NCBI GenBank assembly: GCA_964389095.1
Contig: CAYMEB010000002.1
Location: 1-64,000, forward strand
Origin: JABFRJ01 sp964389095
Lineage (GTDB): Bacteria; Pseudomonadota; Alphaproteobacteria; Rhizobiales; Hyphomicrobiaceae
Length of the DNA: 64,000 bases
Direction of reading: 5' to 3'
Numbering within the stretch: position 1 is the stretch's first letter; every line of letters begins with the position of its first letter. Positions 1 to 8,744 of this stretch are shown here, in pieces. The notes beneath the pieces were generated by a model. The model saw only the letters and a program-made list of their open reading frames with translations, did not search any database and was not told where the DNA came from. The translations under genes were made by a program, and so were the position numbers.

Positions 1-187
1 TCTCGGAGGTGGGCTCGGGCCGCTGGCCGGCCGCGTGTTCCGCATCGGGCATCTGGGTGATCTCAACGAGCCGATGGTGCTGGGCGCCTTGAGCACCGTC
101 GAACTCGCGATGACCGAAGCCGGCATTCCCTTCGTGAGGGGAGGCGTCGAGGCCGCGATCCGTCAACTTGCGTCCCGGAAGGGTTGA
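1..187 (+). CDS. Class V aminotransferase, serine-glyoxylate type (3' end only)
   Basis: Only the last 61 codons are inside the window, in the frame beginning at base 2 and ending in TGA at 185-187. The peptide contains LGPLAGRVFRIGHLGDLNE, which is the C-terminal hallmark of serine-glyoxylate/alanine-glyoxylate aminotransferases (PLP fold type I). These convert glyoxylate plus an amino donor to glycine. The PLP lysine lies outside the window, so substrate preference cannot be judged. The next gene starts 3 bp after the stop, so the two are probably cotranscribed. Family assignment is good; the exact substrate is open. Confidence 0.72.
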   Translation, partial: LGGGLGPLAGRVFRIGHLGDLNEPMVLGALSTVELAMTEAGIPFVRGGVEAAIRQLASRKG

Positions 188-190
188 GCA

Positions 191-604
191 ATGGCTGGCT
201 TGACCGTCGAGGGTGCGGGGAAGATCCTTTCCGACAACTTTGCGCCATGGGTGCTGGGAAGTGGTGTGCGGGTCGACGCCATCGGAGACGAGACGGCGCG
301 GCTGCGCATCCCGTTCTCCGACCATCTGTGCCGTGTCGGCGGCATCATGTGCGGTCAGGCGATCATCACCGGCGCCGACACTGCCATGGTGCTTGCCATC
401 GCCGCGGCCGCGGGCGGTTTCAAGCCGTGCACGACGGTCGATCTCACCACCAACTACATGCGACCCGTCACACGCGCCGATGCGGTGATCGACGCGAAGG
501 TCGTCCGCCTGGGCAAGACGCTGGCGTTCTGCACCTGCGAGATCCTCGGCGAGGGCGGCAAGATCGCGGCGTTCTCGACCGGCACGTACGCGATTCTGGG
601 GTGA
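191..604 (+). CDS. PaaI-family hotdog thioesterase
   Basis: A 137-residue single hotdog-fold protein, the usual length for PaaI-type acyl-CoA thioesterases, which hydrolyse small or aromatic acyl-CoAs in the cytoplasm. The segment VGGIMCGQAIITGADTAM matches the family region where a GG turn is followed by a helix carrying the catalytic Asp (here in GADTA). The strand TTVDLTTNYMRPV corresponds to the long central beta strands. ATG at 191 is preceded by AAGGG about 7 nt upstream and sits 3 bp after the aminotransferase stop. It converges with the FAD oxidoreductase gene 4 bp downstream. The substrate is unknown. Confidence 0.8.
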   Translation: MAGLTVEGAGKILSDNFAPWVLGSGVRVDAIGDETARLRIPFSDHLCRVGGIMCGQAIITGADTAMVLAIAAAAGGFKPCTTVDLTTNYMRPVTRADAVIDAKVVRLGKTLAFCTCEILGEGGKIAAFSTGTYAILG

Positions 605-608
605 GCCG

Positions 609-1985
609 TCAGAGCTGTCCTCCGTCGCCCCAGCTTTTCAGCAGGGCGCGGTAGGATGGATCCCGATAGCGCGAGACCATGAAGGACGGCGCGTAGTCGG
701 GAACAGGCGCACCGACGACGTGGCGCGCGACCAGGTCTCCGCCGGCACAGGAAGCCATGATGCCGAAGCCGGAATAGGCGCCAGATACGAACACACCTTC
801 GACGGGGGTTGGCCCTATCAGCGGCCGGTTCTCCTGCGTTTTGACATAATAGCCGCCGTCGATGTAGGGGCGAACGCCGCGGTCGACGTAGACCTGCAGG
901 CCCGGCACCATCGTGACCATGCCGCGCAGGGTGATCTCGCCGTAGTGCTCCTGCTCGGGCAGCGGAAAGACGATGTCGGACTCGTGGTTCTCGTAATTGT
1001 AGAGAGCCAGGATGGTGGAATTGGCGCCCGCGCCGTCGGGGCGGCCGTGAGCGCCCCAGGGGAAGAGTCCGGTCAGCCAGCGCGTGGCCTCGTCCGATTC
1101 CAGGAGCGCCCGCTCGTCGTCGCTCCAGGGCAGACGCTGCTCGTCGAGCCAGATCAGCATCGGCGCCGTGCGGGGGATGACGCCGAGACTGTCGGCGAAG
1201 CTGATCTTGAGATGCCGCTCCGCATAGATGGGCAGATCGATGCCGACGCTTGCCGCCAGCGGCTTCAACATCGGTCCTGCGGCGAGCACCACATCGGTCG
1301 CGGGTACGATCTCCGTGCCATCGGCCGTTTCGACACGCACACTCGCGACGCGATTGGATTGCAGGGCAACTTCGGAGACGCGTCCACGCAGAAGACGTAC
1401 ACCGCGCTCGCGTGACGCCTCGAGCATGGTCATGCCGAGTTGCTGCGCGCTGAGCCAGCCGGCACGGCGTGCATGCGCGACGAGGCAGGTCCGTGGCGAC
1501 AGGTAAGGGAACTCCCTTGCTATGGTCGCGCGATCGGTGATGAGGTCGGCGCCGGTCAGCGGCGCATCGAACGGGGCGTCCGGCCGCGGCTGGTAGCTGT
1601 TCGAGGGGCGATCGTGCAGGCGGACCGGACCTCCTCCGCGAAGCTCCGCCTTGGCCGCCATGTCGACGAGCCACCCCGTCTTGGAGGGATCGGCAGAGGC
1701 GAACAGATAACCGCGGCGGTTCATGTTGATGCGGTTGCCGCTGTCGCGCGCAATGCCTTCGACGAGGTCGATGCTCCGGTTCATGAACGCGGTCATGGCC
1801 TCGTCGGGTCCAGGCCACCAATTGCGATAGGCTTCAGTCGATTTGTCCGAGGTCATCGAGAGCGGGTTGTCAGCCTCGACAAGCAGGACGTCTGCCATGT
1901 TGTGCACCACGGCGAGGTGATAGGCGGCCGAGATCCCGGCGATTCCCGCGCCACAGACCACGATCTTCCTGCGATTGTTCGGCAT
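609..1985 (-). CDS. FAD-dependent oxidoreductase (DAO family)
   Basis: 458 residues. The N-terminus has the dinucleotide-binding motif VVCGAGIAGISAAYHLA (Gly12, Gly14, Gly17), and the C-terminus has the DAO signature RPLIGPTPVEGVFVSGAY followed by a GFGI/AGG helix. Early residues STEAYRNWWPGP resemble those of sarcosine oxidase beta/dimethylglycine dehydrogenase-like enzymes, which oxidise secondary or tertiary amines with FAD. It is the last gene of a four-gene operon. Its ATG (1983-1985) shares one base with the TGA of the molybdopterin-subunit gene (TGATG), so translation is probably coupled. Coupling to a molybdenum hydroxylase suggests two successive oxidations of one N-containing compound; that is inference. 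Confidence 0.85.
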   Translation of the reverse strand: MPNNRRKIVVCGAGIAGISAAYHLAVVHNMADVLLVEADNPLSMTSDKSTEAYRNWWPGPDEAMTAFMNRSIDLVEGIARDSGNRINMNRRGYLFASADPSKTGWLVDMAAKAELRGGGPVRLHDRPSNSYQPRPDAPFDAPLTGADLITDRATIAREFPYLSPRTCLVAHARRAGWLSAQQLGMTMLEASRERGVRLLRGRVSEVALQSNRVASVRVETADGTEIVPATDVVLAAGPMLKPLAASVGIDLPIYAERHLKISFADSLGVIPRTAPMLIWLDEQRLPWSDDERALLESDEATRWLTGLFPWGAHGRPDGAGANSTILALYNYENHESDIVFPLPEQEHYGEITLRGMVTMVPGLQVYVDRGVRPYIDGGYYVKTQENRPLIGPTPVEGVFVSGAYSGFGIMASCAGGDLVARHVVGAPVPDYAPSFMVSRYRDPSYRALLKSWGDGGQL

Positions 1986-4273
1986 CAGCCGGACCTCGCC
2001 TTCTTCATCGCTCCGAGCACGCGTTCGGGCGTCATCGGCATGCTGGTCAGGCGCACACTGGTCGCGCGGCGGATCGCGTTGCCGATGGCGGCCGCCACAG
2101 GAACGATGGGCATTTCGGCGACCCCACGCACGCCATAGGGCACGCCCGGCACGGGCGTCTCGAGCAGGACGACATCGATGCGCGGCAGGTCGAGCGCGGT
2201 CGGGATGCGGTAGTCGAGCAGGCTGGCATTGCGCAACCGGCCGTCAGCCCCGTAGTCGAACGACTCGGTCAGGGCCCATCCCGCGCCTTGCGATACGCTT
2301 CCTTGGATCTGGCCTTCGACGGCAGGTGGGTTCAGCGCCCGCCCGACATCCTGGAATGCGGTGTAGCGCAGAATAGTGACTTGCCCGGTCTCGGGATCCA
2401 CTTCGACATCGCAGACGTGGCCGCCGACCTCGACGCCGAGGGGCAGCTTCGAGGAGACGCCGCGACCTATCACGGCGCCTTCGGTCAGGGTGGCGCGCAT
2501 GAGGTCGGGAAGACCGATCGAGCCGCCACGCTTCGCGCTGAACGTACCCCGTGCGTAAATCGTCTCGTCGAGCGGGCTCTGGAGCCTCTCCGCGGCCCTG
2601 CGGCGTAACTGGGTCAGCGCATCCTGACAGGCTTCGGCGACGGCGGCCGCCATCGTCCGGCCGACGCGGCTGCCGGCTGATACGTCGGAATAGCCCGATG
2701 CTTTCGAATCGCCCTGCGTGACGTGAACATCGTCGACGGCGAGCCCGAATTCTTCGGCTGCGACCTGCGCCATTGCCGTCCGCGTGCCGGTGATGTCGAC
2801 CGCTCCCATGGTCACCATCGGACGGCCGTCGCCCGAGATCGTCACGTGCGCCGCAGACGTCATCGACGTGCCACGCCAGTAGCCCAGGGCGACACCGCGT
2901 CCGCGCGGCAGCCGACCCGCCGGCAACGGATCGGTCCAACACGGATGCCGTGCGATCCTCTCGATCACGCCGACGATGGGCATCGAAGGAAAGGGCGTCC
3001 CGATCGGCATCGTGCTGCCGGTTATCGCCGCGTTGCGGCGCCTGAGTTCCAGCGGGTCGATCGCGAGCATGATCGCGAGTTCGTCGACGGCCTGTTCCAA
3101 CGCGAAGGCGGCCTGGATGCCGCCGGGACCGCGATAGGCTTCGGTGCGCGGCTTGTTGGTGAGGATATCGATACCTTCCAGCGAGATGTTCTCGCACTGG
3201 TAGGGCGCGGCGGATGCCTGCATCATCAGCGTCGTCGGCGTGCCGGGGAGGCCGCCTGTATCGAGCAGGTAGCGCCCCTGGATCGCCGTGATACGTGCGG
3301 CCGCGTCGGCCGCGACTTTAACTTGGATGCGAGCTGCGGCTCCCGGTCCCGATCCACCCGCCAGGACTTCCTCGCGCGTCGTCACGATCCTGACCGGCCG
3401 GCCTGTCAACTGCGAGAGACGGGCCGCCACCGGCTCGACGTGGACGGTGATTTTGCCGCCGAAGGCGCCGCCGACTTCCAGTGGAACGATCTTGATCTTC
3501 GACTGCGGCAGACCCAGCAACACCGAGACTTGAAGCTCGGTCGGGAACACGCCTTGGGTGGATGCCCAGATCGTTACGGCGCCGTTGCCGTCGGTCTCGG
3601 CGACGCACGCGTGCGGTTCGAGATAGCCTTGGTGGGCGGTGTCGATCTCGGTCGAGATTTCCGCGGAAGTCGTCGACCGTTCGATCGCGGTTGCCGGATC
3701 GCCGCGTGCGATCAATGTTCGTCCGCCGGCATTGCGCGGCGGCGTCGTGTCGGCGTCGAAGCCCTTGGCTTTCGCATCGGGAACGATCAGCGGGGCATCG
3801 GCCGCGGTCGCAGCATCGAAATCCATCAGCGCCGGGAGCGGTTCGTAGTGCACGTCGATCAATCGGAGCGCACGGGCGGCCGTGTACTCATCCACCGCCG
3901 CGACGGCGGCAACGGGATGCCCTCGCCAGAGCGCCTTGTCGCGGGCCATGACCGTGATTGCCGAAATCCATGCATCGGCCCCGGTCTCTCCGAACGGGTA
4001 AAGTGTTCCCGGCGCAATCTTGGGGAAATCGTCCGCCGTGATCACGGCCAGTACGCCCTTCAACTGGCGCGCCTTGCTCGTATCGATCTTCAGGATCCGC
4101 GCATGTGCGTGATCGCTGCGCTTGATTGCGCCGGCCACCATGCCGGGGCGTTTCAGATCGGCGGGATAGAGGGCGCGCCCGGTCACGCGCTCCGCACCAT
4201 CGATGCGCGGCACGCGTTTGCCGACGACCTGCAATCGCCCGGCTGTCGCGGCATTTGCGTCGTGCTCGCTCAT
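1985..4273 (-). CDS. Molybdenum hydroxylase large (molybdopterin-binding) subunit, xanthine dehydrogenase family
   Basis: 762 residues from ATG at 4273. This start was chosen because the frame upstream of it lies inside the 2Fe-2S subunit gene, and ATGA overlaps that gene's stop by 4 bp. Residues near the N-terminus (VGKRVPRIDGAERVTG) are the aldehyde oxidase/xanthine dehydrogenase a/b hammerhead entry. Later motifs are GGAFGGK (molybdopterin binding), EAYRGPGG, the conserved GQIQGSVSQG loop and a C-terminal VAEMPIVPV holding the catalytic Glu. The active-site loop reads AYRGPG rather than the AYRCSFR of CO dehydrogenase, so it should hydroxylate an organic substrate rather than oxidise CO. 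The substrate is unknown; a purine, N-heterocycle or aldehyde is possible. Confidence 0.9.
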   Translation of the reverse strand: MSEHDANAATAGRLQVVGKRVPRIDGAERVTGRALYPADLKRPGMVAGAIKRSDHAHARILKIDTSKARQLKGVLAVITADDFPKIAPGTLYPFGETGADAWISAITVMARDKALWRGHPVAAVAAVDEYTAARALRLIDVHYEPLPALMDFDAATAADAPLIVPDAKAKGFDADTTPPRNAGGRTLIARGDPATAIERSTTSAEISTEIDTAHQGYLEPHACVAETDGNGAVTIWASTQGVFPTELQVSVLLGLPQSKIKIVPLEVGGAFGGKITVHVEPVAARLSQLTGRPVRIVTTREEVLAGGSGPGAAARIQVKVAADAAARITAIQGRYLLDTGGLPGTPTTLMMQASAAPYQCENISLEGIDILTNKPRTEAYRGPGGIQAAFALEQAVDELAIMLAIDPLELRRRNAAITGSTMPIGTPFPSMPIVGVIERIARHPCWTDPLPAGRLPRGRGVALGYWRGTSMTSAAHVTISGDGRPMVTMGAVDITGTRTAMAQVAAEEFGLAVDDVHVTQGDSKASGYSDVSAGSRVGRTMAAAVAEACQDALTQLRRRAAERLQSPLDETIYARGTFSAKRGGSIGLPDLMRATLTEGAVIGRGVSSKLPLGVEVGGHVCDVEVDPETGQVTILRYTAFQDVGRALNPPAVEGQIQGSVSQGAGWALTESFDYGADGRLRNASLLDYRIPTALDLPRIDVVLLETPVPGVPYGVRGVAEMPIVPVAAAIGNAIRRATSVRLTSMPMTPERVLGAMKKARSG

Positions 4274-4755
4274 CGCGGCGCTCCATCGGCCTTGGGCGCA
4301 GTGCTCGCGGCGAGAATAGCTGCGACGATCTTGTCGTAGCCGGTGCAACGGCACAGGTTCCCGGCGATCGCCGTGCGGACCTCGTCTTCGCTCGGGGACC
4401 GGTTGTTCTCCAACAGAGCGATGGCGGAAAGCACGATCCCCGGTGTGCAGAAGCCGCACTGGGTCCCGCCATGCTCCACGAGCGCGGCCTGAACGGCGTG
4501 GAGCGTGTTGCCGTTCGCCACACCCTCGATCGTCGTGATCTTCGTTCCGTCGGCTTCCGCCGCTAACATGAGGCATGCACAGACCGGGTCCCCGCCGACC
4601 AAGACGGTGCAGGTTCCGCAATTGCCGTTTCCGCAGCCCTCTTTGGTGCCGGTCAGGCCGAGACCTTCGCGCAGGAGGTCGAGGAGGCGGTCTCGCGTGT
4701 CGGCGAGCACCTCCTGCGGTTCTCCGTTCACTTCGAGTCGGACAATGGATTTCAT
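4270..4755 (-). CDS. Molybdenum hydroxylase small (2Fe-2S) subunit
   Basis: 161 residues, typical for CoxS/XdhC-type small subunits that pass electrons from the molybdenum site to FAD. The plant-type ferredoxin cluster cysteines are Cys41, Cys46, Cys49 and one of Cys59/Cys61 (motif CGNGNCGTC). The second cluster uses Cys100, Cys103, Cys135 and Cys137 (CGFC and CRC). All eight expected ligands are present. It overlaps both neighbours by 4 bp: its ATG lies over the stop of the FAD subunit and its stop lies over the ATG of the large subunit. This gives the canonical M-S-L order, consistent with a stoichiometric heterotrimer. Confidence 0.93.
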   Translation of the reverse strand: MKSIVRLEVNGEPQEVLADTRDRLLDLLREGLGLTGTKEGCGNGNCGTCTVLVGGDPVCACLMLAAEADGTKITTIEGVANGNTLHAVQAALVEHGGTQCGFCTPGIVLSAIALLENNRSPSEDEVRTAIAGNLCRCTGYDKIVAAILAASTAPKADGAPR

Positions 4756-5624
4756 GCGAGGTCGGCTCCCAGGCGGCGGGCGCAGTCGGTCAGGGCGCGC
4801 CGCGTCAGAACGGTGACGAGGTCCCGCCGGTAGTTCGCAGATCCGCGTGTGTCACTGATGGGCCGCGCCTGTTCGGCGGCGGCGGTGCCCGCTTGCTCGA
4901 AAAGAGCCGCGGTGACGCGGGCGCCGGTGAGCAAAGCTTCGGCACGCTCCGCGCGTATCGGCACAGGACCGACCGAGGCCAGAAACACCCGCGCGGTGCG
5001 TACGACATTGCCGGTGTCGAGATCGATCCGCACGCCCGAGCCGGCAATCGCGATGTCCATCTCGCGACGTGGGGTGAAGCGCAGATAGCGGGCGGCGGAG
5101 CGCGAGGGGCGGGGGGGAAGGTGGAGCGCGACCAGCAACTCGCCGGAGTCCAGGCTGGTTCGACCCGGTCCGATACAAACGTCGGCGGCGGGAATTCGGC
5201 GCGCGCCGCGAGCTCCGTGGATCTCGGCCACGGCATCGAGCGCGAACAGCAGTGGTATGCCGTCGGCCGACGGAGCGGCATTGCACAGATTGCCTCCGAG
5301 GCTCGCGCGCGAACGCACCTGGAGGCTTCCGATGAGGTCGGCGGAATCCACCAACTCGCCGTGAGCTTCGACGAAGGCGCGGTGCCGGCGCATGGCGACG
5401 ACGCTCGTGGCGGCTCCGAGACGCCAGCCGCCATCGGCGGTTCTCTCGATGCTCGTCAGGGCCGGGATGTGCTTGAGGTCGACGACCCGGCGCAGGGATC
5501 GACGGCCTTCCCTGACTTGGGGGATCAGATCGCTCCCTCCCGCCAGCGGGCGGGCGGAGTCCTCCGCCAGCAGTCGAACGGCTTCGGCGATCGTCGTCGG
5601 ACGACTGTATTCGAATTCCTGCAA
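4752..5624 (-). CDS. Molybdenum hydroxylase medium (FAD-binding) subunit
   Basis: About 290 residues of the CoxM/FAD_binding_5 type. The FAD-pyrophosphate motif LAGGSDLIP lies near the N-terminus and ASLGGNLCNAAP, which is diagnostic of this subunit, lies near the middle. It accepts electrons from the 2Fe-2S subunit. The start is uncertain. The homologous N-terminus (QEFEYSRPTT) begins at a TTG at 5622-5624, which has GAGG 5 nt upstream. A longer in-frame start is another TTG at 5661-5663 that adds 13 residues. It is the first gene of the operon, so the promoter should lie in 5625-6007. Confidence 0.88.
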   Translation of the reverse strand: MQEFEYSRPTTIAEAVRLLAEDSARPLAGGSDLIPQVREGRRSLRRVVDLKHIPALTSIERTADGGWRLGAATSVVAMRRHRAFVEAHGELVDSADLIGSLQVRSRASLGGNLCNAAPSADGIPLLFALDAVAEIHGARGARRIPAADVCIGPGRTSLDSGELLVALHLPPRPSRSAARYLRFTPRREMDIAIAGSGVRIDLDTGNVVRTARVFLASVGPVPIRAERAEALLTGARVTAALFEQAGTAAAEQARPISDTRGSANYRRDLVTVLTRRALTDCARRLGADLA

Positions 5625-6007
5625 GCGGACCTCGCGACCTGGTTCGTGAGATGAGCAACTCAACTCGTTCTATTCTCGCCTGTGCGAGCGGCTCGCGCCA
5701 GTGCGGCTAGACCTTTTGCATCACTGATACGCCGAGATCAAAAGCGAATTTCATCCGCAGCTGTGGTTTGGAACCGGCAAGGCATGCCGCCGGCAACACA
5801 GCACGAGGTAGGACCGGAAGACGGTGTTCCGGGGGCCGACGCCCGGAGCGCTGATCCGGGTCGTTGGGGCCCGCAACGATCGTGAAATCCGGGAATCCGC
5901 GGCGTGAACGGATCCGGGACGAAATCGTCGATGGTCTATTGACTATCGCGCCGGCATCTCGACCATGCCGGCACTGGCGCGCAGCACAAGGGCTCAGTTC
6001 GATATCC
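5625..6007. other. Intergenic region between the molybdenum hydroxylase operon and the DUF808 gene
   Basis: 383 bp between divergent genes, with no convincing protein. It holds a perfect 6-bp dyad (5814-5819 with 5827-5832) and a perfect 8-bp dyad at 5950-5972, listed separately. A TTGACT hexamer at 5939-5944 could be a -35 element for the DUF808 gene, but no good -10 follows it. Promoters for both flanking genes must lie here. Confidence 0.5.
5950..5972. repeat. Perfect 8-bp inverted repeat
   Basis: GCCGGCAT at 5950-5957 and ATGCCGGC at 5965-5972, separated by 7 nt, 35 bp before the DUF808 start. It could be an operator or a transcribed hairpin. There is no T-run, so a rho-independent terminator is unlikely. 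Confidence 0.45.
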
Positions 6008-6957
6008 ATGTCCGGCCTCCTCGCTCTGCTCGACGACATCGCCGCAATCGCCAAGCTCGCCGCGAGCGGGATCGACGACGTGGCTGCCCATGCGGCCAAG
6101 GCCAGCAGCAAGTCCGCAGGCATATTGATCGACGACGCCGCCGTAACGCCCAAGTACGTGACGGGACTGCCTGCTGCCCGCGAATTGCCGATCATTGCAA
6201 AAATCGCCCGCGGATCGCTCTTCAACAAACTGGTCATTCTGCTGCCGGCGCTGCTTGCGCTACAGGCGGTGGCGCCATGGGCGATCCCGCCGCTCCTGCT
6301 GGCCGGGGGGGCGTACTTGTGCTTCGAGGGTGCCGAGAAGATCTGGCATGCGTACACTGCAACGTCGACAAGGGGCCTCAGTCGGCTTCCACGCTCGATG
6401 CGGCCCATCTGGAAGAGCAGCGGGTCAAGGGAGCCATAAAGACAGATTTCATCCTCTCCGCCGAAATCATTACGATTGCGTTGGCCACGATCGAGAGCAC
6501 GAGTTTCTGGATGCGCGCAGCAACGCTGCTGACCGTTGCGATCCTGATCACGGTCCTGGTTTATGGCGTCGTCGCGCTGCTGGTGAAGGTCGATGATCTG
6601 GGTGTTCGTCTCGCCCGGCGCGGCCGGATGGAGCTGACGAGGTCGCTTGGCAGGGCTCTCGTCGTCGGGATGCCCCATGTGCTCAAGCTGATCTCGATCG
6701 TGGGAACTGCTGCGATGCTGTGGGTCGGGGGAAGTATCGTGCTTCACAGCCTGCACGAGATGCATGTGTCCTGGCCCTACGACACCATATCGTCGCTGGC
6801 GAAATGGATGGCCGGCGGCGCGAAGGCCGGCATTCTGCCGTGGAGCATGTCAGCCCTGCTCGACGGCATCATCGGCTTTCTGCTGGGGTCACTGTTGATG
6901 CCAGTGGTCGGTGCACTGCTCGTGCCGATTGGGGCGTTGTTTCCGGAGAAGCAATGA
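6008..6957 (+). pseudogene. DUF808 (YedI-like) membrane protein gene, split by a frameshift
   Basis: The first part (from ATG 6008) reads MSGLLALLDDIAAIAKLAAS and continues through DDAAVTPKYV and GGAYLCFEGAEKIWHAY. The family sequence then continues in the frame one base earlier with AHLEEQRVKGAIKTDFILSA and four hydrophobic helices, ending in LVPIGALFPEKQ. The switch lies between about 6350 and 6385 and equals a 1-bp deletion or a 2-bp insertion. Together the parts make a normal-length DUF808 integral membrane protein of about 316 residues and unknown function. Both halves look intact, so this may be a recent mutation or a sequencing error. No good ribosome site precedes 6008; the start comes from family similarity. 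Confidence 0.82.
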
Positions 6958-6976
6958 GGGCCAACGGCGTTCGCCT

Positions 6977-7390
6977 TCACCGGTTCAGCACGGTCACGCG
7001 CCCTTCGGCCGGCTCAACGATGAGTTCGTCTCCCGTGTGAATGAATGTGTGGGGTGGACCATCAGCGAACCGATCCACCATGGCGAGGTCGGCGAAAGCC
7101 GCGCCTTGCGCGAGGATCGTGTTGGCGCGGTCGAACAGTATCGCCCTGGGTGCCATGCCGCGCGAGGTCATCTCGCGGAGCATCCAGGCCGAGGCGACGC
7201 CACCCTTTGCGGTCACCAGAACGAGAATGCGATCGAAGTAACGTTCGCCATAGAGCTTGTGGGCCGGCCGGGAAAACACGCCATTGATGCGATCGAGATC
7301 GTAACGAGCGGAAAAATTGTCGTCCGCGACGAGGGCCGTTCCTCTGACCGCAGGACCGACGCCGCGGTGGCATGCGAACACGATCGCCAT
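6977..7390 (-). CDS. Aconitase X small (swivel domain, DUF126) subunit
   Basis: 137 residues, the usual length for the separate swivel subunit of two-part AcnX enzymes. It begins MAIVFACHRGVGPAVRGTAL and contains DRILVLVTAKGGVASAWML, equivalent to the domain 4 swivel of aconitase. AcnX enzymes are hydro-lyases; characterised members dehydrate cis-3-hydroxy-L-proline or, in archaea, phosphomevalonate. Its ATG (7388-7390) shares one base with the TAA of the large subunit, so the two are translationally coupled. No proline-catabolism gene lies next to it, so the substrate is not fixed by context. Confidence 0.85.
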   Translation of the reverse strand: MAIVFACHRGVGPAVRGTALVADDNFSARYDLDRINGVFSRPAHKLYGERYFDRILVLVTAKGGVASAWMLREMTSRGMAPRAILFDRANTILAQGAAFADLAMVDRFADGPPHTFIHTGDELIVEPAEGRVTVLNR

Positions 7391-8637
7391 TACACGATCC
7401 TCCCGGAGACCGCGCTGTCGATGCAGTGCTCCATGGTTCCCAGTGTGGGCTGATAGCCATAGCCGGCGATGATGTTGACGAGCTTTGCCGAGTTGGTCAT
7501 CAGCCGGTGCCAGCCGTTCGCCTCTGCCATCTCGCGAGCGTAACTCTGGTAGAAACAGACACCGGCGGCGACGATGCCGCCGGCGGCTTCGATCCGCTTT
7601 GTGAGGCCCATACGGTCGGCAGCAAACTTGTTCTCCGGCGACGTGGTGACGATCAACGCCGTGTGCGAAGCGATGCGGCGTCCCTCGATGAGATCGGCGA
7701 TCGTCTGCATCTCGATCACGGAAAGCTGAGGCGCGGCGAAGACCACGACGTCGAGCTTGTCTCCTGGAGCCGCATAAGCTTTGTAGAAGCCAGAGTAGTC
7801 GGCATCGTCGATGATGGTTGCGCGTGGTGTCGGCACGCCTTGGAACGCGTCGGCGAGAGTGCTTGCCTCGGCCGTGATCCCAGGCATGTGGAACAGGGCC
7901 ACCGAGCCGAAACTCGCCAGTGCAGCGCCGAAGTGCTTCAGGGCATCGGACGTCGGGCCGCGGTCGAGCCCCACGATGACGGGGACCTGCCAGTAGCTGT
8001 TCGTGGCCTTGCCGACGATGCCGCCCAACGCGCCCCAGTCCGCCAGATCCTTCGGCTGACGCCGCACCTCGAACAGCAGAGTCCCGCGCCGCTGATCATC
8101 GAGATGATAGCCGTAGCGCGGCGTGCAGCCGGTGAGCCCTGCAGAGAGTGCGGAGGGTCCGCCCTCGAAGTTCGAGCGGGAGCCCATGACCGAGTTGGTG
8201 TAGATGACGACACCGGTATCGCCGAACGCGTGATGCTCGCCTCGAACGGCGGGGAGAACCGCCTGATAATTGATGCAGGTATTGGTCATCAGAACGCCGA
8301 GCGCCTCGAAGGCCGCGCTCGCGCGACGTTCGAGGTCGGCCATTTGATCGGTCTGGCGGAGCCGCTTGTAGCTCTCGAAATCGAGCCCGCGGGGATCCGT
8401 AATGGTAGGGATGCGCACCCGCCGATGAAGCGGCGAATGGCGCGCCAAGTCCTCGAGCCATTCGACCCCCGAGGGGCCGAGGCTCTCGGTATCGGCCATG
8501 ACGTGCGCCTGGGAGACTTTGACGAAATCCCGAGCGTCGAAGAAGCCACCGACGGCGATCTGATGCCGCATCGCCCATTGGCGCACCGGCCCCATCGCGC
8601 CGGCAAGCATCGCTTCTTCTTCGTCGTCGAGCTTCAT
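7390..8637 (-). CDS. Aconitase X large (catalytic, DUF521) subunit
   Basis: 415 residues, full length for the catalytic AcnX subunit. Recognisable blocks are the N-terminal helix KLDDEEEAMLAG, VSQAHVMADTESLGP, the NTCINY motif with Cys121, and the NSVMGSRSNFEGGPSA loop (148-163), followed by Cys171 in TGCTPRYGYH. These are the conserved iron-sulfur and substrate-binding parts of the family. It works with the adjacent small subunit. Candidate reactions are dehydration of cis-3-hydroxy-L-proline or a related hydroxy acid. The gene is first in a two-gene unit, with 107 bp separating it from the helicase gene upstream. Confidence 0.88.
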   Translation of the reverse strand: MKLDDEEEAMLAGAMGPVRQWAMRHQIAVGGFFDARDFVKVSQAHVMADTESLGPSGVEWLEDLARHSPLHRRVRIPTITDPRGLDFESYKRLRQTDQMADLERRASAAFEALGVLMTNTCINYQAVLPAVRGEHHAFGDTGVVIYTNSVMGSRSNFEGGPSALSAGLTGCTPRYGYHLDDQRRGTLLFEVRRQPKDLADWGALGGIVGKATNSYWQVPVIVGLDRGPTSDALKHFGAALASFGSVALFHMPGITAEASTLADAFQGVPTPRATIIDDADYSGFYKAYAAPGDKLDVVVFAAPQLSVIEMQTIADLIEGRRIASHTALIVTTSPENKFAADRMGLTKRIEAAGGIVAAGVCFYQSYAREMAEANGWHRLMTNSAKLVNIIAGYGYQPTLGTMEHCIDSAVSGRIV

Positions 8638-8744
8638 CGGCCATGCCCGCTATCGAACAGGCCCGTGACCTGCCACGCGTTTGCGCGCAGGTCGAGTGCT
8701 CGGCCGGCATGTCAGCCTTTCACGGGAGGTGAAGCGGCCCGTGG

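Noticed and set aside
454..1821. Long minus-strand frame over the DAO gene
   Set aside because: It is arginine- and histidine-rich, has no recognisable motif and overlaps a gene with a clear FAD fold.
2723..4339. 538-residue plus-strand frame antisense to the molybdopterin subunit
   Set aside because: Composition is typical of antisense frames in GC-rich DNA; the opposite strand has full family motifs.
1985..5624. Carbon monoxide dehydrogenase (CoxMSL)
   Set aside because: The active-site loop reads AYRGPG, not the AYRCSFR needed for the Mo-Cu site of form I CO dehydrogenase.
5682..5885. 67-residue plus-strand frame in the intergenic region
   Set aside because: No ribosome site, no motif and biased composition.
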